Shown: positions 50,801-61,760 of the stretch, piece by piece
How positions within the stretch are numbered: the stretch's first letter is position 1
Layout of the letters: every line of letters begins with the position of its first letter
DNA from: Henckelia pumila
Lineage: Eukaryota > Streptophyta > Magnoliopsida > Lamiales > Gesneriaceae
Length of the DNA stretch: 64,000 bases
Direction of reading: 5' to 3'
NCBI RefSeq assembly: GCF_033568475.1
Contig: NC_133121.1
Span: forward strand, 136,184,375 to 136,248,374
Made by a program: the position numbers and the translations under genes
The notes under the pieces: generated by a model
Databases searched by the model: none
Told to the model about the DNA's origin: nothing
What the model saw: the letters and a program-made list of their open reading frames with translations, nothing else

Positions 50801-53606
50801 ATGATAATCACCGAAGTTTTGTCGCTAGATCAAGGTTAATATGCCTGCAGCAAAGATAATAGTGATGATAATCACCGAAGTTTTGTCGCTAGATCAAGGT
50901 CCTAAAAAGTACAAGGCGGTAGGTGGACCGCCACTCGCCGCCTAGAGCCTAGGTGCAGAAGCGGCCGCCTAGGCAGTTTTTTATTTTAAAAATATTTTAA
51001 TTAATTATAAAATATTTTAAAATATCTAAAATTAGTCAAAATATACATAAATTTGTTCAACATTTTCATTAATATTTTTTCGACAATGCTTATTAATGTG
51101 CATAAATTTTTTATGTGCGTATTTCAACAAAATATGCATAAGTTTATTCAACCGTGTTTTGAAAAAGTTTTATTCAATTTTTAAATTTAATGTTTTAAAA
51201 AAAAAATTGAAACGCCTAGGCAGTTTGTTACCCGCCTAGGCAGCCGACTTTCCAGCGATGCCTAGAGGCACCAATTCTCTAAAAATCAGGCCGGTAAGTG
51301 ACCGCCCTCCGCCTGGGTGGCACCTTTCGGAACACTACAGTGACTAGATGCTAAAAACAGTAACAACACTAAGCAAAAACACGAGACTAACTTCAGCACA
51401 GGCTTTAGGAAGGACCAAGCGACCAATTCGGCCAGCATCACTTGCACTCAGGATCTTCTCAAACAATGGTACAATCGAGGATTTCAAGCTGAAAATCTGC
51501 TGTCAAGGCAAACCCTACATAATTTTTTTTCTTTGCAAAGAAATATCTGGGTCAGGAATAAAATAAGAAACAAATAAATTATAGAGGATACTCTCCGGAC
51601 AATTGCTGCAATTCTTGATCGGTGATCTTAGGCCAGTAGCGAGGAAGCAGCTGAGTCCGACCCCGTCCATCAGCTGGAGGCCTAGCAAAACGCTTTTGTG
51701 CAATATTGCCTTTATTTGTCTCTGAACTGGCAGCTGGACTATGCTTGACTGGCTTTGACAATGCTTGCTTTGTAGTTTTTCCATGTTGGAAGGAACTTTT
51801 GCTCTGTTCGACCCCTTCAATAACCTCTCCACGTAAAGGCAGAACCGAACTTGAACTACCTAAAGGACTTGCCAAAGAGAAGTTTAGAGACTGCTGGGAC
51901 AGAGACTCGTATGCATCTTTAACTTCTTGTTTTGGTCGACTGATATCTGGTTTGAGAAAAGCAGATGATGAACACTGCTGTCTTAGATTTGATACGCATG
52001 TTTGGGTGTCCACGGTTTTCAACATTGATTCTTCTCGTCTAAGTTGCTCCAACTTCGAAATCACGTCATTTGCTCCCACAGCCTTCGTCAACTGAAGAAG
52101 CCTCTCGGTACTAAATTTGTCGTCATTTCTTTTATGCTCGGTAACTATAGGATACACATCTTTTACACCATTTGTCATAAACGGGCCAATGGGAAGAGCA
52201 CCAGGAGTCTGCATGAACTATTCAAGTATGAGAACCATGGAATCATCCTATAGTCTCATAATAGAACAGATATTCAATATTAATCGGATCATGCATCACG
52301 AATAAACAGAATTCAACTTTAGAGGCTTTCGAAGGAATGCCAATTCACGAACTGCAATCAAGACAAGAATCTCTACAGGATGTGAATACACATGATATTA
52401 AGGAAATTGAGACAAACCCAATGGCTTCTTATTAAAATGGTCAAATTCACAATACACGGAATCCATGATTCTGGAATTAGAAGAAGACAGGGTGAGACGG
52501 AATGAAATTTGCAACTTCGGAAAATATTCAAAAATCCTGCATATACATCGAGGTCTGCAAGAAGCTGAGCTAAGAAGCTGGCTCTCTCGAAATAAGCACA
52601 TTTTAGTTCTTGCAATTTTTTTATGTTAAAGGAACAAAAACCTGAACTGGTTGCACAGGTTGAATTTCCAAATGCTTCGCACAGCTTAGGCAACTGATAC
52701 CTCCAAAATCCATGTATTCATACAGATATTTTGAAGCAGTGCATCCGCAATGGACGGTCTGTCATGCCAAATGACAAAAAGATATGCAAACACAAAATTT
52801 AGAAAGAAAAAAAAATTAATTAACTCTTAAGAACTTTAAAAAGACGGCATGGATGTCAGTATATTATTACCTTCCCACATATTTTGCATTCCCGCCAACC
52901 AGACTCCTTAAAGTGGAATGTCTCACAAAAGACTGAATTCTCATACGATGATCTGAATCCACATTAGGCCATATCACCACACAAATCGAGCAGACCAAAC
53001 AAATTAACTAACTGATTAACTGAAAGAAACTTCTTTGATTCCTAGAAAAAAGGTAGTGGAATATAGCAATAGATACAGGATATAGACATCATACACAAGA
53101 ACTCGAGCACAGCCCGAGAAGTATGTAAGAGATACAGATTCCATACATCTATATGAATAGCTAATAATTTTTTAAAAAATTAGTAAAATTCAAAATAAAA
53201 TGAGCAATTACGAAAGAACCAAGATAAAAAAGCCTCAAAAAATCGGGAGGAAAAGGCAAGGGAACCGAAAAGGCTGTAGAAAATAGAAGAAAAATTCTAA
53301 AAATAGGAAACACACAAAGGACAGAGAAAACATTCATACTAGCAGAAGAAGAAAAACTCTCCAGTGGAACGATATTTTAGGAATCAATATTTCACATCCC
53401 CAAATTACCCCCACGAACTGAAACCAGACGCGGGTGTAGGTGATGAACTGTATGCAGAATTGAAAAGGGTCAAATTTGGCATTCGGAAATTACCCGCAGG
53501 TGTAACAAAGCGTGGCGAATCCTCCTGATTTCAAGCTCCAACCTTTCTTCCACTCAGACGACGTCGTTTTACGGCACGCCTCATTCATGCAATTCTTTGA
53601 CCCCAT
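47868..53606 (-). CDS. VAL: VAL-type B3 domain transcriptional repressor, copy 1 (835 aa, 13 exons)
   Basis: Exons, 5' to 3': 53494-53606, 52871-52952, 52642-52758, 51592-52208, 51392-51488, 50606-50780, 50389-50465, 50236-50316, 49928-50143, 49535-49584, 49293-49406, 48724-48791, 47868-48568; total 2508 nt. The N-terminal PHD-like zinc domain starts at [19 protein letters not shown] and continues through [18 protein letters not shown]. The B3 domain spans exons 5-7 (about residues 310-425; [35 protein letters not shown]). The CW zinc domain is in exon 11 ([11 protein letters not shown], about 549). A Cys-rich CSCIVC...CKCNVC segment lies at about 656-680, and an EAR repression motif LDLNCDP at about 756. 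This is the full VAL1/HSI2-VAL2/HSL1 layout. Such proteins bind RY elements (TGCATG), read histone marks and recruit Polycomb and histone deacetylase to silence seed-maturation genes and FLC. Intron 5 carries a duplicated acceptor and a MITE. Confidence 0.95.
50775..50900. repeat. 64-bp tandem duplication copying the VAL exon 6 splice acceptor
   Basis: The block starting ATATGCCTGCAGCAAAG is repeated with a period of 64 bp (50775-50838 and 50839-50900) with no mismatch seen. On the gene strand both copies contain TTTGCTGCAG/GCATAT, so the true acceptor (exon start 50780) has a twin 64 bp upstream (exon start would be 50844). Confidence 0.92.
50895..51340. mobile_element. CCTAGGCGG-rich hAT-like MITE, copy 3 (VAL intron 5)
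   Basis: Starts CAAGGTCCTAAAAAG; the right part reads CACCTTTCGGAACACTACAG. The arms contain CCGCCTAGAGCCTAGG and GCCTAGGCAG. The flanks CGCTAGAT and GACTAGAT look like a worn 8-bp duplication. The right boundary is approximate (51331-51340). Confidence 0.68.
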
Positions 53607-54460
53607 TTCTCGCAAATTTCAACTCCCCGACTCAAAATCCCTATTAAACCCAAGCATTAAACATCGAGATCAAAACCCTAAAACCCCACCAAAGATGAAA
53701 TCTTGCTGACCCAGATGGACAAAACACATAATTCTTCGGGCGAATCGCCACATCAAATGGAAAACAAGAGAAACCTTCCCATGTACCTCTGATATTTCAG
53801 GCAAAAAAAAAATAAAAAAATTCATGTTCCACTCACCTTATCCAAATCAATCAAATGCACGACGGCATGTAAAACATCTCCCCGGTCGAATCAATCAAAA
53901 CCCACGTCGCCAATTTTTTTTTTTATATCACGAACTAGAAATCTTGGACTAAATCTGAGATTCAAAAATCAAAAGTCAAAACGGGGGCGGACGGCGGTAT
54001 CCCCGTCGGTGTTGCCACTGATCCTTGCTGCGCCAAAATCAAATTAATCAAAAGAAAGAAGGATAAACAAACGGATTAGGCATAGAGATATGTGTACTAG
54101 TGTAGATACATGGGCGTGTGCGACTGCGTAGAAAGAGAAATAGGAGAGAATATAGAGAGAGAAAAAAGCGGGCGTGCATGCAAAATCAGATGCACAAAAT
54201 GCATGCACGACACTTGAAGACAGATGCACTAAATCAATGCTGTTTAATTCCCACCCTCATCTTTTCTTTCTTTCCCATTTTTCTTTCTTTCTTTTTTTTT
54301 GAAGAAAATTAATTGATTCAATAATAATAATAATTAATTTCTGGGTTTTTACAGGATTTCAGACAACCGATACGATGAATTTTTGCCGTCACGTATGTTT
54401 TGTAGATTCTTACGTTGTCCCGTTTGATATCCTCCACTGTATACTTACATATATATATAT
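53607..54460. other. VAL copy 1 5' leader and promoter region
   Basis: The sequence before the VAL start includes a GA-rich stretch (54120-54170, AGAGAGAGAAAA) and an RY-like TGCATGCA (54175-54182), with further TGCATG at 54200. RY motifs are the binding sites of VAL B3 domains, so autoregulation is conceivable. No TATA box could be placed with confidence, and a 5' UTR intron cannot be excluded. Confidence 0.4.
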
Positions 54461-54463
54461 AGA

Positions 54464-54616
54464 GTTTTGCTATCCTTCCCACCCACCGTGCCCACCTAAT
54501 GTGCCCACCATGAGTGGCACTCAACTATTGGATACACAATTCATCACATCCAATAGTTGAGTGCCACCTCATGGTGGGCACATTAGATGGGCACGGTGGG
54601 TGGGCAGGATAGCAAA

Positions 54617-54618
<2 letters not shown>
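54464..54618. mobile_element. Foldback MITE, about 70-bp near-perfect inverted repeat
   Basis: TTTTGCTATCCTTCCCACCC runs into a near-perfect inverse copy ending GGGATAGCAAAA-like, with only a 14-base spacer and two or three mismatches plus one indel between the arms. TA-rich runs on both sides (54440-54462 and 54620-54650) hide the target duplication, so the superfamily is undetermined. Confidence 0.8.
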
Positions 54619-54647
<29 letters not shown>

Positions 54648-54649
54648 TG

Positions 54650-56160
54650 CTGGAGATATCATTATATATTTGTTTTGATCTTTTTCATGGATTTTAAAAT
54701 AATTTAACTAAAATAACGTTAATAATTCCATGAAACTAAAAGGTAAAACTCTTTTTAAAAATAAAAGTTACTTATATTATAAAATCTACTAGTTTCAAAA
54801 TTCATAACAAATAATATTGCATTTATCAACAAATAAACAAAAAAATAAAAACAATAAAAACTTTCCACATTAATCAAGTTCCTTGGCGTTGCCGTATTTA
54901 CAATCATATACCATGTATATATATACATCACATAGTTGTCAAGATACGTGGTGTGTGTACATATTTATGGGATGGGATTACAATTTTGGTCGTGTAAATT
55001 TGGTAGTTTGTGATTTTAATTATTTATATTGTCAATTTCAGCATTATAATTAACATCTGATTTTTTTTTCCCCAATTTTTTTTTATGTGATGTTATACGA
55101 TACTAACGTGACGCCGATATAGTATTGATGTGTGTCGTATCACATCAACGCTATGATAAAAAATAACTAAAATTATCAAAACTTTGGATGTGGTAATAGT
55201 TTAATTGTATATAATTAACACATGAAATCTACAAAATAATATAGTTTGAGAGGTGTTATTCTATCCAAAAAAATAAAGCATAGATATAATTATATATATT
55301 AAGGTGAATAATATAATTGGATCATAGATCCACGTTGAACTTATACGTAAATTACATAATTATATATCGTGGATAGTTAAATAAGATTAGCCCATCAATC
55401 TTTTTCGTGAGGTCAATATATTTTGTGGTCTGACATGGGCCTCATTTTTATTTTATATTTTTTGAAAATTTGTAATTACATTTTTATATATGCAACGAGT
55501 CTATCTCTCTCACAATTTTTATAATTATAAATATACGCACACATCAAATTTTGAAGTTTGAACTATTCATTTGATAAATATCTCTAACTCTTCTTCAAGA
55601 CCAAATTTTTTTCATAAATTCAGTTTGAAAGTTTGAGAATAGGAAAACAAGGTAAAATTAAGGAAGATGGTAGCTACGACTTATGAATGAGCACAAAATT
55701 AGTCAATTAAATAATAATATATAGATGTATTAAATTTTAAAGGAATTTGGGAACATACCACCACCGATGTCATGTCATCTTCACCCATGATACACGTGGC
55801 ATTTGCACATCAAATGATTGTAAATTTGTAATAGACATCAAAATAAAATATTAATATGCTAGCTTTGTGGAGGGATGCAAATGATAGTATGTCAAGTCGA
55901 ATTATTGTTAAAACAATTATAATAAAATTTAAATTTTTTTATTTTACTGTATTATTATAGTAATGAGCTTTTAAATAACTAACTTTTAATTAATTGATAA
56001 AGTTTGAAATAAAATTATGATTATATTTTAATTTAATTTTTAATAAAATCAAAATTATTGAACAAACTGGTCATGGTTTTATTTTTTTTAGTCATTAGAT
56101 TTTATGACATTCGATATCTTTATTTGTATTTTTAAATTTTTAGATCAAATAGTTATCACT
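54650..56160. other. Intergenic, AT-rich, no gene seen
   Basis: Degenerate AT-rich sequence. No open frame has coding character. Confidence 0.45.
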
Positions 56161-56162
56161 TC

Positions 56163-56460
56163 AAGTTGCAACAGATTCTCTTCTGACAGTGCAGGCAGTC
56201 ACAGCTGGTTTAGAGGATCTTGGATATATAGACACTCTTATTTCAGAGATCAGTGAGCGGCTGAAGAATCCTGTGATATCAGAATTAATACATGTTCGTA
56301 GTTCAGCCAATAAAGTTGCTCATAATTTGGCTCGTTTTGCTTTTTCTTTCCCTTCATCGTTTGTTTGGATGAATGATGAATTTTCTTTTTGGTTGGTTCA
56401 ACTTGTAATGACTGATATTAATCAATAATATTACGAGTTTTTCGTCCAAAAAAAAAAAGA
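56163..56460 (+). pseudogene. LINE fragment: RNase H-like (RVT_3) C-terminus
   Basis: The frame reads ATDSLLTVQAVTAGLEDLGY and ELIHVRSSANKVAHNLARFA, ending at TAA near 56428 and followed by an A-rich tail (56447-56460). This is the RNase H-like end found in plant non-LTR retrotransposons: catalytic Asp in TDS, HVxRxxNxxAHxLA. Everything upstream is missing, as usual for 5'-truncated LINE insertions. Confidence 0.8.
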
Positions 56461-57641
56461 AAATGAATTAACATAAAAATTTTTATGTATATGCACGCAT
56501 CGCGTGCAAGAAAAGTTAGTTTTTAATAAAATTTTAAGATGTTTTTCCATAAATTTTATTTTAATAAAACTATACTTGATTACTTTCCACAGTTAGAAAT
56601 GATTTTCGTTTTTTTTTTTCAATTGGATAATTTTGTGATTTTTTCAAATAATTTAAATTTTAAAACTTGTTATACCAAGATACCACTATGCTTCTCTTAC
56701 ACAGTAAAGTGATATTATCGGATCGTAGTACATACGATTCATTGTTTACCTTAATTTTTTTTAAAATTAAAATTATTAAATTTTGAAATAAGTAAATTCA
56801 TTTTTTTTACAAGGAGTAAATTCATTTTGATATACAAACTATTAAAAAATTGATAAATTGATACGTGAACTATTAATTGATACTAACGTCTCGGAGCACG
56901 CGTTGCGTGATTGTACAATCATAATTTTATTTTTTTCTAAATACTTGTAATTAAATTATAAAATAAAATATTTGTAAAAAAAAAGGTAAATAAAATTTTA
57001 GAAAAAAAATAATTAAGGATATTATTAGCATATTTAAAAAAGTCTCACCAAAAGTTAGTTACTATTCACTCATTTCCCTTAATTAAAGGTATAAATATTA
57101 TTAAAAAAATTAATTTTATCTTTAACCTAAATTATTTTTAAGTAAATTACTATTATTCAATTAGGCACACAATTTTATTTTCAAGACTGTTTAATTAATT
57201 AATTTAAAAATATTATATTTATTTAAAATTATATTTTGATAAATTATCAACTCAAATTATATAGTAAATATTTCTTATTGTTGTCACTCATGAGAAATTA
57301 TTACATTTTATGTCAAAAATACTACTTATTATAAATATAAATAGAGTTGCCCATTTTAACGGATGAAAGTCTATGAGATGGTCTCACAAGAGATCTACTC
57401 TAAAATAAATATACGTCGTCGGAGCGCTGTGATAATGTTTCTAGACTGTTAAAACAAATATATATAATCACAATTTCAATTTCCTGATATCTAGTATAAT
57501 CTGTTGAAAATTTAGAAAAGAACATTCAAAAACTCTCATGAGATTGTCTGAGCTAAATCTGTAAGATGATCTTAAAATGAAATTTAAAAATCATTTATTT
57601 ACGGAAAGATGGTATTTTTGGTCCACTATGTATTCTTTACT
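56461..57641. other. Intergenic, AT-rich, with two Helitron-like 3' ends
   Basis: GCACGC-ATC-GCGTGC followed by AAGAAAAGTTAGT (about 56492-56513, +) and, on the minus strand, CACGCAACGCGTG followed by CTCCGAGACGTTAGT (about 56883-56912) resemble the hairpin end of the Helitron at 46086. Neither has a recognised 5' partner. Otherwise featureless. Confidence 0.35.
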
Positions 57642-57649
57642 ATCTTGAT

Positions 57650-58129
57650 TAGGGGTGTTCACGATTCGGATAACCACCCGAACCGAACCGAAACCGAAAA
57701 TTCGGTTTGAACCGAAAATCGAACCGTTTATTCGGTTCAATTTTCGAATTTTCGATTTCCTGTTCGGTTCGGTTTTTCCCTGCGGTTAATCGAACCGAAC
57801 CGGAAAATTGTTTTTTTTATTTCAATTTCTTTATCAATCAAATAATATCTGGAATGGATCGATGTTGCCTTATACACATATCTGCATTATATATTATATT
57901 ATTTTTTTATAAATTCATAAATTATAATTATTGAAATTTAAAATGTTAGCAGTTTTTTTGTTCTCAGTGCAGTTATTTTCAAATACATTTTTCGAAGCAG
58001 TAAAACACAAACATTTGATTGAATCAATTGTTAATTTTTCCCAAAAAATTATTTATTAACAGAATAACTAAAAAATCAAAATTTCAGTTTGGTTCGAGCT
58101 GTTCAGACCAGACCGAATGAACACCCCTA
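57650..58129. mobile_element. hAT-like MITE (480 bp) with GGTTCGGTTCG arms
   Basis: Ends TAGGGGTGTTCA and, inverted, TAGGGGTGTTCATTCGG, with a perfect 8-bp duplication ATCTTGAT (57642-57649 and 58130-58137). The left arm is rich in CCGAACCGAAC/GTTCGGTTCGG palindromes. Confidence 0.85.
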
Positions 58130-58185
58130 ATCTTGATCATCTATTAAATTTCAATTTTCATAATGTAACTTTCATTTTTGACAAT

Positions 58186-61100
58186 TGTAACGCTCAGAAA
58201 TTCGTCACGTAAATTCGCATGCATAACTAGGAGATTTTATAATTTTATAATAATGTGAAAATGTGTTAAATTGTTTTTATGAGTGATTATTTAAATTAAA
58301 TGATTTATTTGCATGTTTTAAATATTGTTTCGGCATTTAAATATGTATGATGTGATTTATGAATTTATTTGAGAAAGTTTATTTTATGATCGCGTAGGCG
58401 GGGTCGTGGACGGACGAGTTGTGATTTTCACCCAAAAATATTTTATGAGTTTATGAGCCTTAAAATATTATTTTAAGATATTTTGTCAAGAAAATTTTAG
58501 TATTTTATTATATATTTATTTAAGGATTTATTTTTAGCCAAATTAAGTCATTTTGATGACTTTTATTAAATTTTAAAAATCCCCTATTATTTTATTTCGG
58601 GATTAAGGATTTAATATCAGATTAATTCTTGTATTTAAAAATCTTTGAGTAGGGTATACTATTATTTTTTTTAATTAATTAGTAGACTAGATATTTTATT
58701 TTCTAGAAACATTCTAACCCTACCCCAACCCCACACCTCACGTTTTTACTCTCCCTTAGCCGCCTCCATCAACCTTCAGAAAGTTTTCCATCATCAAAAA
58801 CACAGCACACACGATTTTCTTGAGGTTTTTTGGCAAGGATTTTTAAAGTCGTTCGTCCCGGCGAGCTCGATACGCGTCGTTTTCTTTGTTTGGTCCAAAT
58901 CTTCAACAAGGCACGTTTCGAATCCATCTTTGAACACCATTTAAATCATATACAATATTTTTTTTTAATCATGAATGTTCTGTTAATGCATGATATTTAA
59001 GTTTTGAATGAAGTTATTTGAAGATCATGAAGTTACTCACGTTTTTCATGTGCATGGCCGGTTTCTTTTGTGATTTCTGCTTAAGGCTGGTTCGAGGGGC
59101 TGACCAAGGGCTATGGGTCTGATCTAGGGTCCTTAGGGTCGGGTTTGGAAGGCTGGTTCAGGGCTGGAAGCAGCTGGAACCATGCGGGAATGAGCCATGA
59201 CAGCAGCTAGGCGTGCAGATTTTTGTATGGGATTTAGGGGCCTTGGCCGAGCCATGCATGGCTTGGCTCGGGCCAGGGCTGGGTCACGTGTTGTGACTGG
59301 ACCCTGGGAGGGTCCAGTAGCCGGGGCTCCGGCCAGTAGTGGCCGGAGCAGGTCGAAAAGGGAAAGGGAAGTGAGTGTGTACAGAAGCATGTGTGCACAG
59401 GTTTTATGCTTGAGAAAACCAGCCATGGCCGAGCCATGCACTGCATGGTTCGAGCCAAGGCTGGACCAGGAAGGACCCACAGGACCCTGGGGAGGTCCTG
59501 TGGGCGGGGCTCCGGCCAGGGGTGGCCGGAGCAGGGCGGCCGAATGGCCAACATGTGAGGCTGCCGTGAGAAGTTGAAGGGAAGAGGGGCTAGAGTTGTG
59601 TCTTGTGTTTAAGTGGGCCGGGCTCGGGTTTTTTGGTCCGGGTCTGGGTTTTATTAGTTGGGCTTGGGTGTTTTTATTTTAAATTAAATAAGATATTAAT
59701 TAACAATTAATGGGTTTGGGCTTGGTTAATTAATTAATTAGACTAATTTAATGGGCTTTAATAATTATGAAAGTGAGCCCACTAATTTTTCATGGGCCGT
59801 GTGATCAATGAGAATTATTGGGCCAAGCGAAGTCGGGTTTAATAATTTTATCGGTCTAATTTATAAGTTAATGGTTAGTTAATAATTTTATTAATTTAAT
59901 TTTAAGTTAATTAGTTAATGGGCCTAAATTATGTTTTTAGTGAGCCCATTAGTTTCTCATGGGCTTGGGGGCCCATGAAGCTTAATGGGCCAGGTCAGGT
60001 TGGGCTTTTTGGTTTTTGAGCCAGTCTAGGAATTTTTGAGTTAAATCTAGTGGTCAGCAGCTCGAACAAGTCCTTGGAAAAATAAATGTTCGTAAATATA
60101 TATTTAATTCATGCATGCATTTTTATTAGATATATAAGTATTATTTTTAAGAAAATAAATTAAATATATATTTACGGACAAATTTTCATGAAAATAAAGA
60201 AATAATGAGAATTTTTATGTTCATGCATCATGTAACAATTTTTATGATAATTTTAAATGCATGTTAAGAAAAAAATATTTTTATGGAAGTTGAAGTGAAA
60301 GTGGAAAGTGATGTGGTTGGAGGCCGGGATACCTGGGCCCGGTGACCTTCCTAATGATGTATAAGTATGATGAGCTTATGGATCCAGCTGAGAGGGCTGG
60401 TGAAGTGGCAGCACAGAGGTGGAAACCCCACCGCCGCGTACGTTGGTTTAAGATTGATCAATCGCTCAGTATGATGCCACCGACATGGATACGACATGTT
60501 GAGAACTAAGAAATCATGATATGTTATTTTTACGAAAATTATAAAGTATGATGAATTATGTTATAGCATGATGATTTAGCAGTATGATTATTTATTTATG
60601 TTTATATGCATATAATTTTAAGATCATGCACGTATAATTATTATTCACGTATTTTATATGATGTGTGCTTGTGTGTGGTTTCATTTTGTTATGTAAGGAT
60701 AGAACGTGCTGAGCCTCTAGGCTCACTAGATTTAAATGGTGCAGGTGAGCAGAATGTTAATGAAGTTAATGTGTTCCCGACTGGCGGCGAGGGCGTATGA
60801 GTATCCAGGCGGCTAGAACCCGTGACCATTGCTCTAAGATGAATTTTATGTTGAGACTAGAACATTTATTTCCGCATATGTTTTATTATTATAGATTTTT
60901 CAGTATATGCATGAATTTTAGATTTAAGTATTTATTTTCTAAGTTTTCCTGAATTTTTGTGAAAGAAATATTATTTAGGAATTTTATTATGGCATTCTTA
61001 TAAATTATTATTTAGTAATTAATTTTAAGTATTTGATTGCATGCGTGTACTTTTATTGTATCCTTTGTGTATTTGTATTTTAAATTAAATAAAGTTATTT

Positions 61101-61208
61101 TTATGTATGATATATATATGTATGTGCATATATATATTTATATTCATTATTTTATAATTAGAGATTTAAAAAAAAAAAAAAATTCACTAAAAGTTCTAGG
61201 ATGTTTCA
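58186..61208 (+). mobile_element. Solo LTR of the element C family (3.0 kb)
   Basis: Starts TGTAACGCTC and ends GGATGTTTCA, with a perfect 5-bp duplication ACAAT (58181-58185 and 61209-61213) and no internal retrotransposon genes. Blocks shared with the LTR at 19025-21591 are at 58390-58500 and 60705-60760. It is longer because of a GC-rich middle with a duplicated hairpin module (59220-59540). Open frames in the middle are by-products of that GC content. Confidence 0.88.
59230..59535 (+). repeat. Duplicated two-hairpin module in the solo LTR
   Basis: Two copies about 185 bp apart. Each has CCATGSMYGGC...GGGCTGG-like flanks and two perfect hairpins: 59296-59318 (ACTGGACCC stem, loop TGGGA) with 59326-59349 (GCTCCGGCCA stem, loop GTAG), and 59476-59504 (CCCACAGGACC stem, loop CTGGGGA) with 59509-59532 (GCTCCGGCCA stem, loop GGGG). 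Confidence 0.8.
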
Positions 61209-61213
61209 ACAAT

Positions 61214-61760
61214 TTTTCAAGAATACTAATATGCCACCATAGTGATTGACCCTATATTAGGAAATGATTAAAATTGCGAAAAAAATATAGACAACGGACT
61301 ATGTAAAAAAAAAACAAAAAAACGTTTTTTCCCTTTATTTATAAAGAAAATCGAAGGTAATTTCTTCAACAAAATAGAAAACTGCATGACCAAATGTGTC
61401 AACGCCTCAACGGATACGGAATTAAATTTGAAAATGTAAGAAAAACATGACATTATTCGCACCCCCACCAATTATATGACTCAAATTTCAATTATAAACA
61501 AAGATAACAGACATTAATATATATTTTTTGAAACTTGATTTCAACAACTTTGGTTCGCTCGGGATATTTTCGAACAGCAGACCACAATCCAAAGGAACAA
61601 ATTCACTCAATCATCTCTATACCTTGTAAACGACCACATAAGTTAAAAACAAATTATATGTATCCAAGAAAAAAAAAATACTGTGGTCAGAAGAAAATTT
61701 TAAATTTATATAAAGAAATCTATCATCTAAAAGGGAAGATGGAACCCAAAAAAATGCCCC
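61214..61760. other. Intergenic and 3' UTR of VAL copy 2
   Basis: From about 61535 the sequence aligns with the 3' flank of VAL copy 1 (GGGATATTTTC, AACAGCARACC, CAATCCAAAGGAA), so the duplicated unit includes the 3' UTR. Before that, AT-rich sequence only. Confidence 0.55.

Noticed and set aside
53512-53709. Plus-strand open frame of 65 codons at the VAL start
   Set aside because: It is antisense to VAL exon 1, which on the minus strand encodes the PHD-like N-terminus with correct splice sites.
59197-59577. Open frames of about 100-126 codons on both strands in the GC-rich part of the solo LTR
   Set aside because: They arise from GC-rich hairpin repeats with few stops; no conserved domain, start context or homology to the element proteins.
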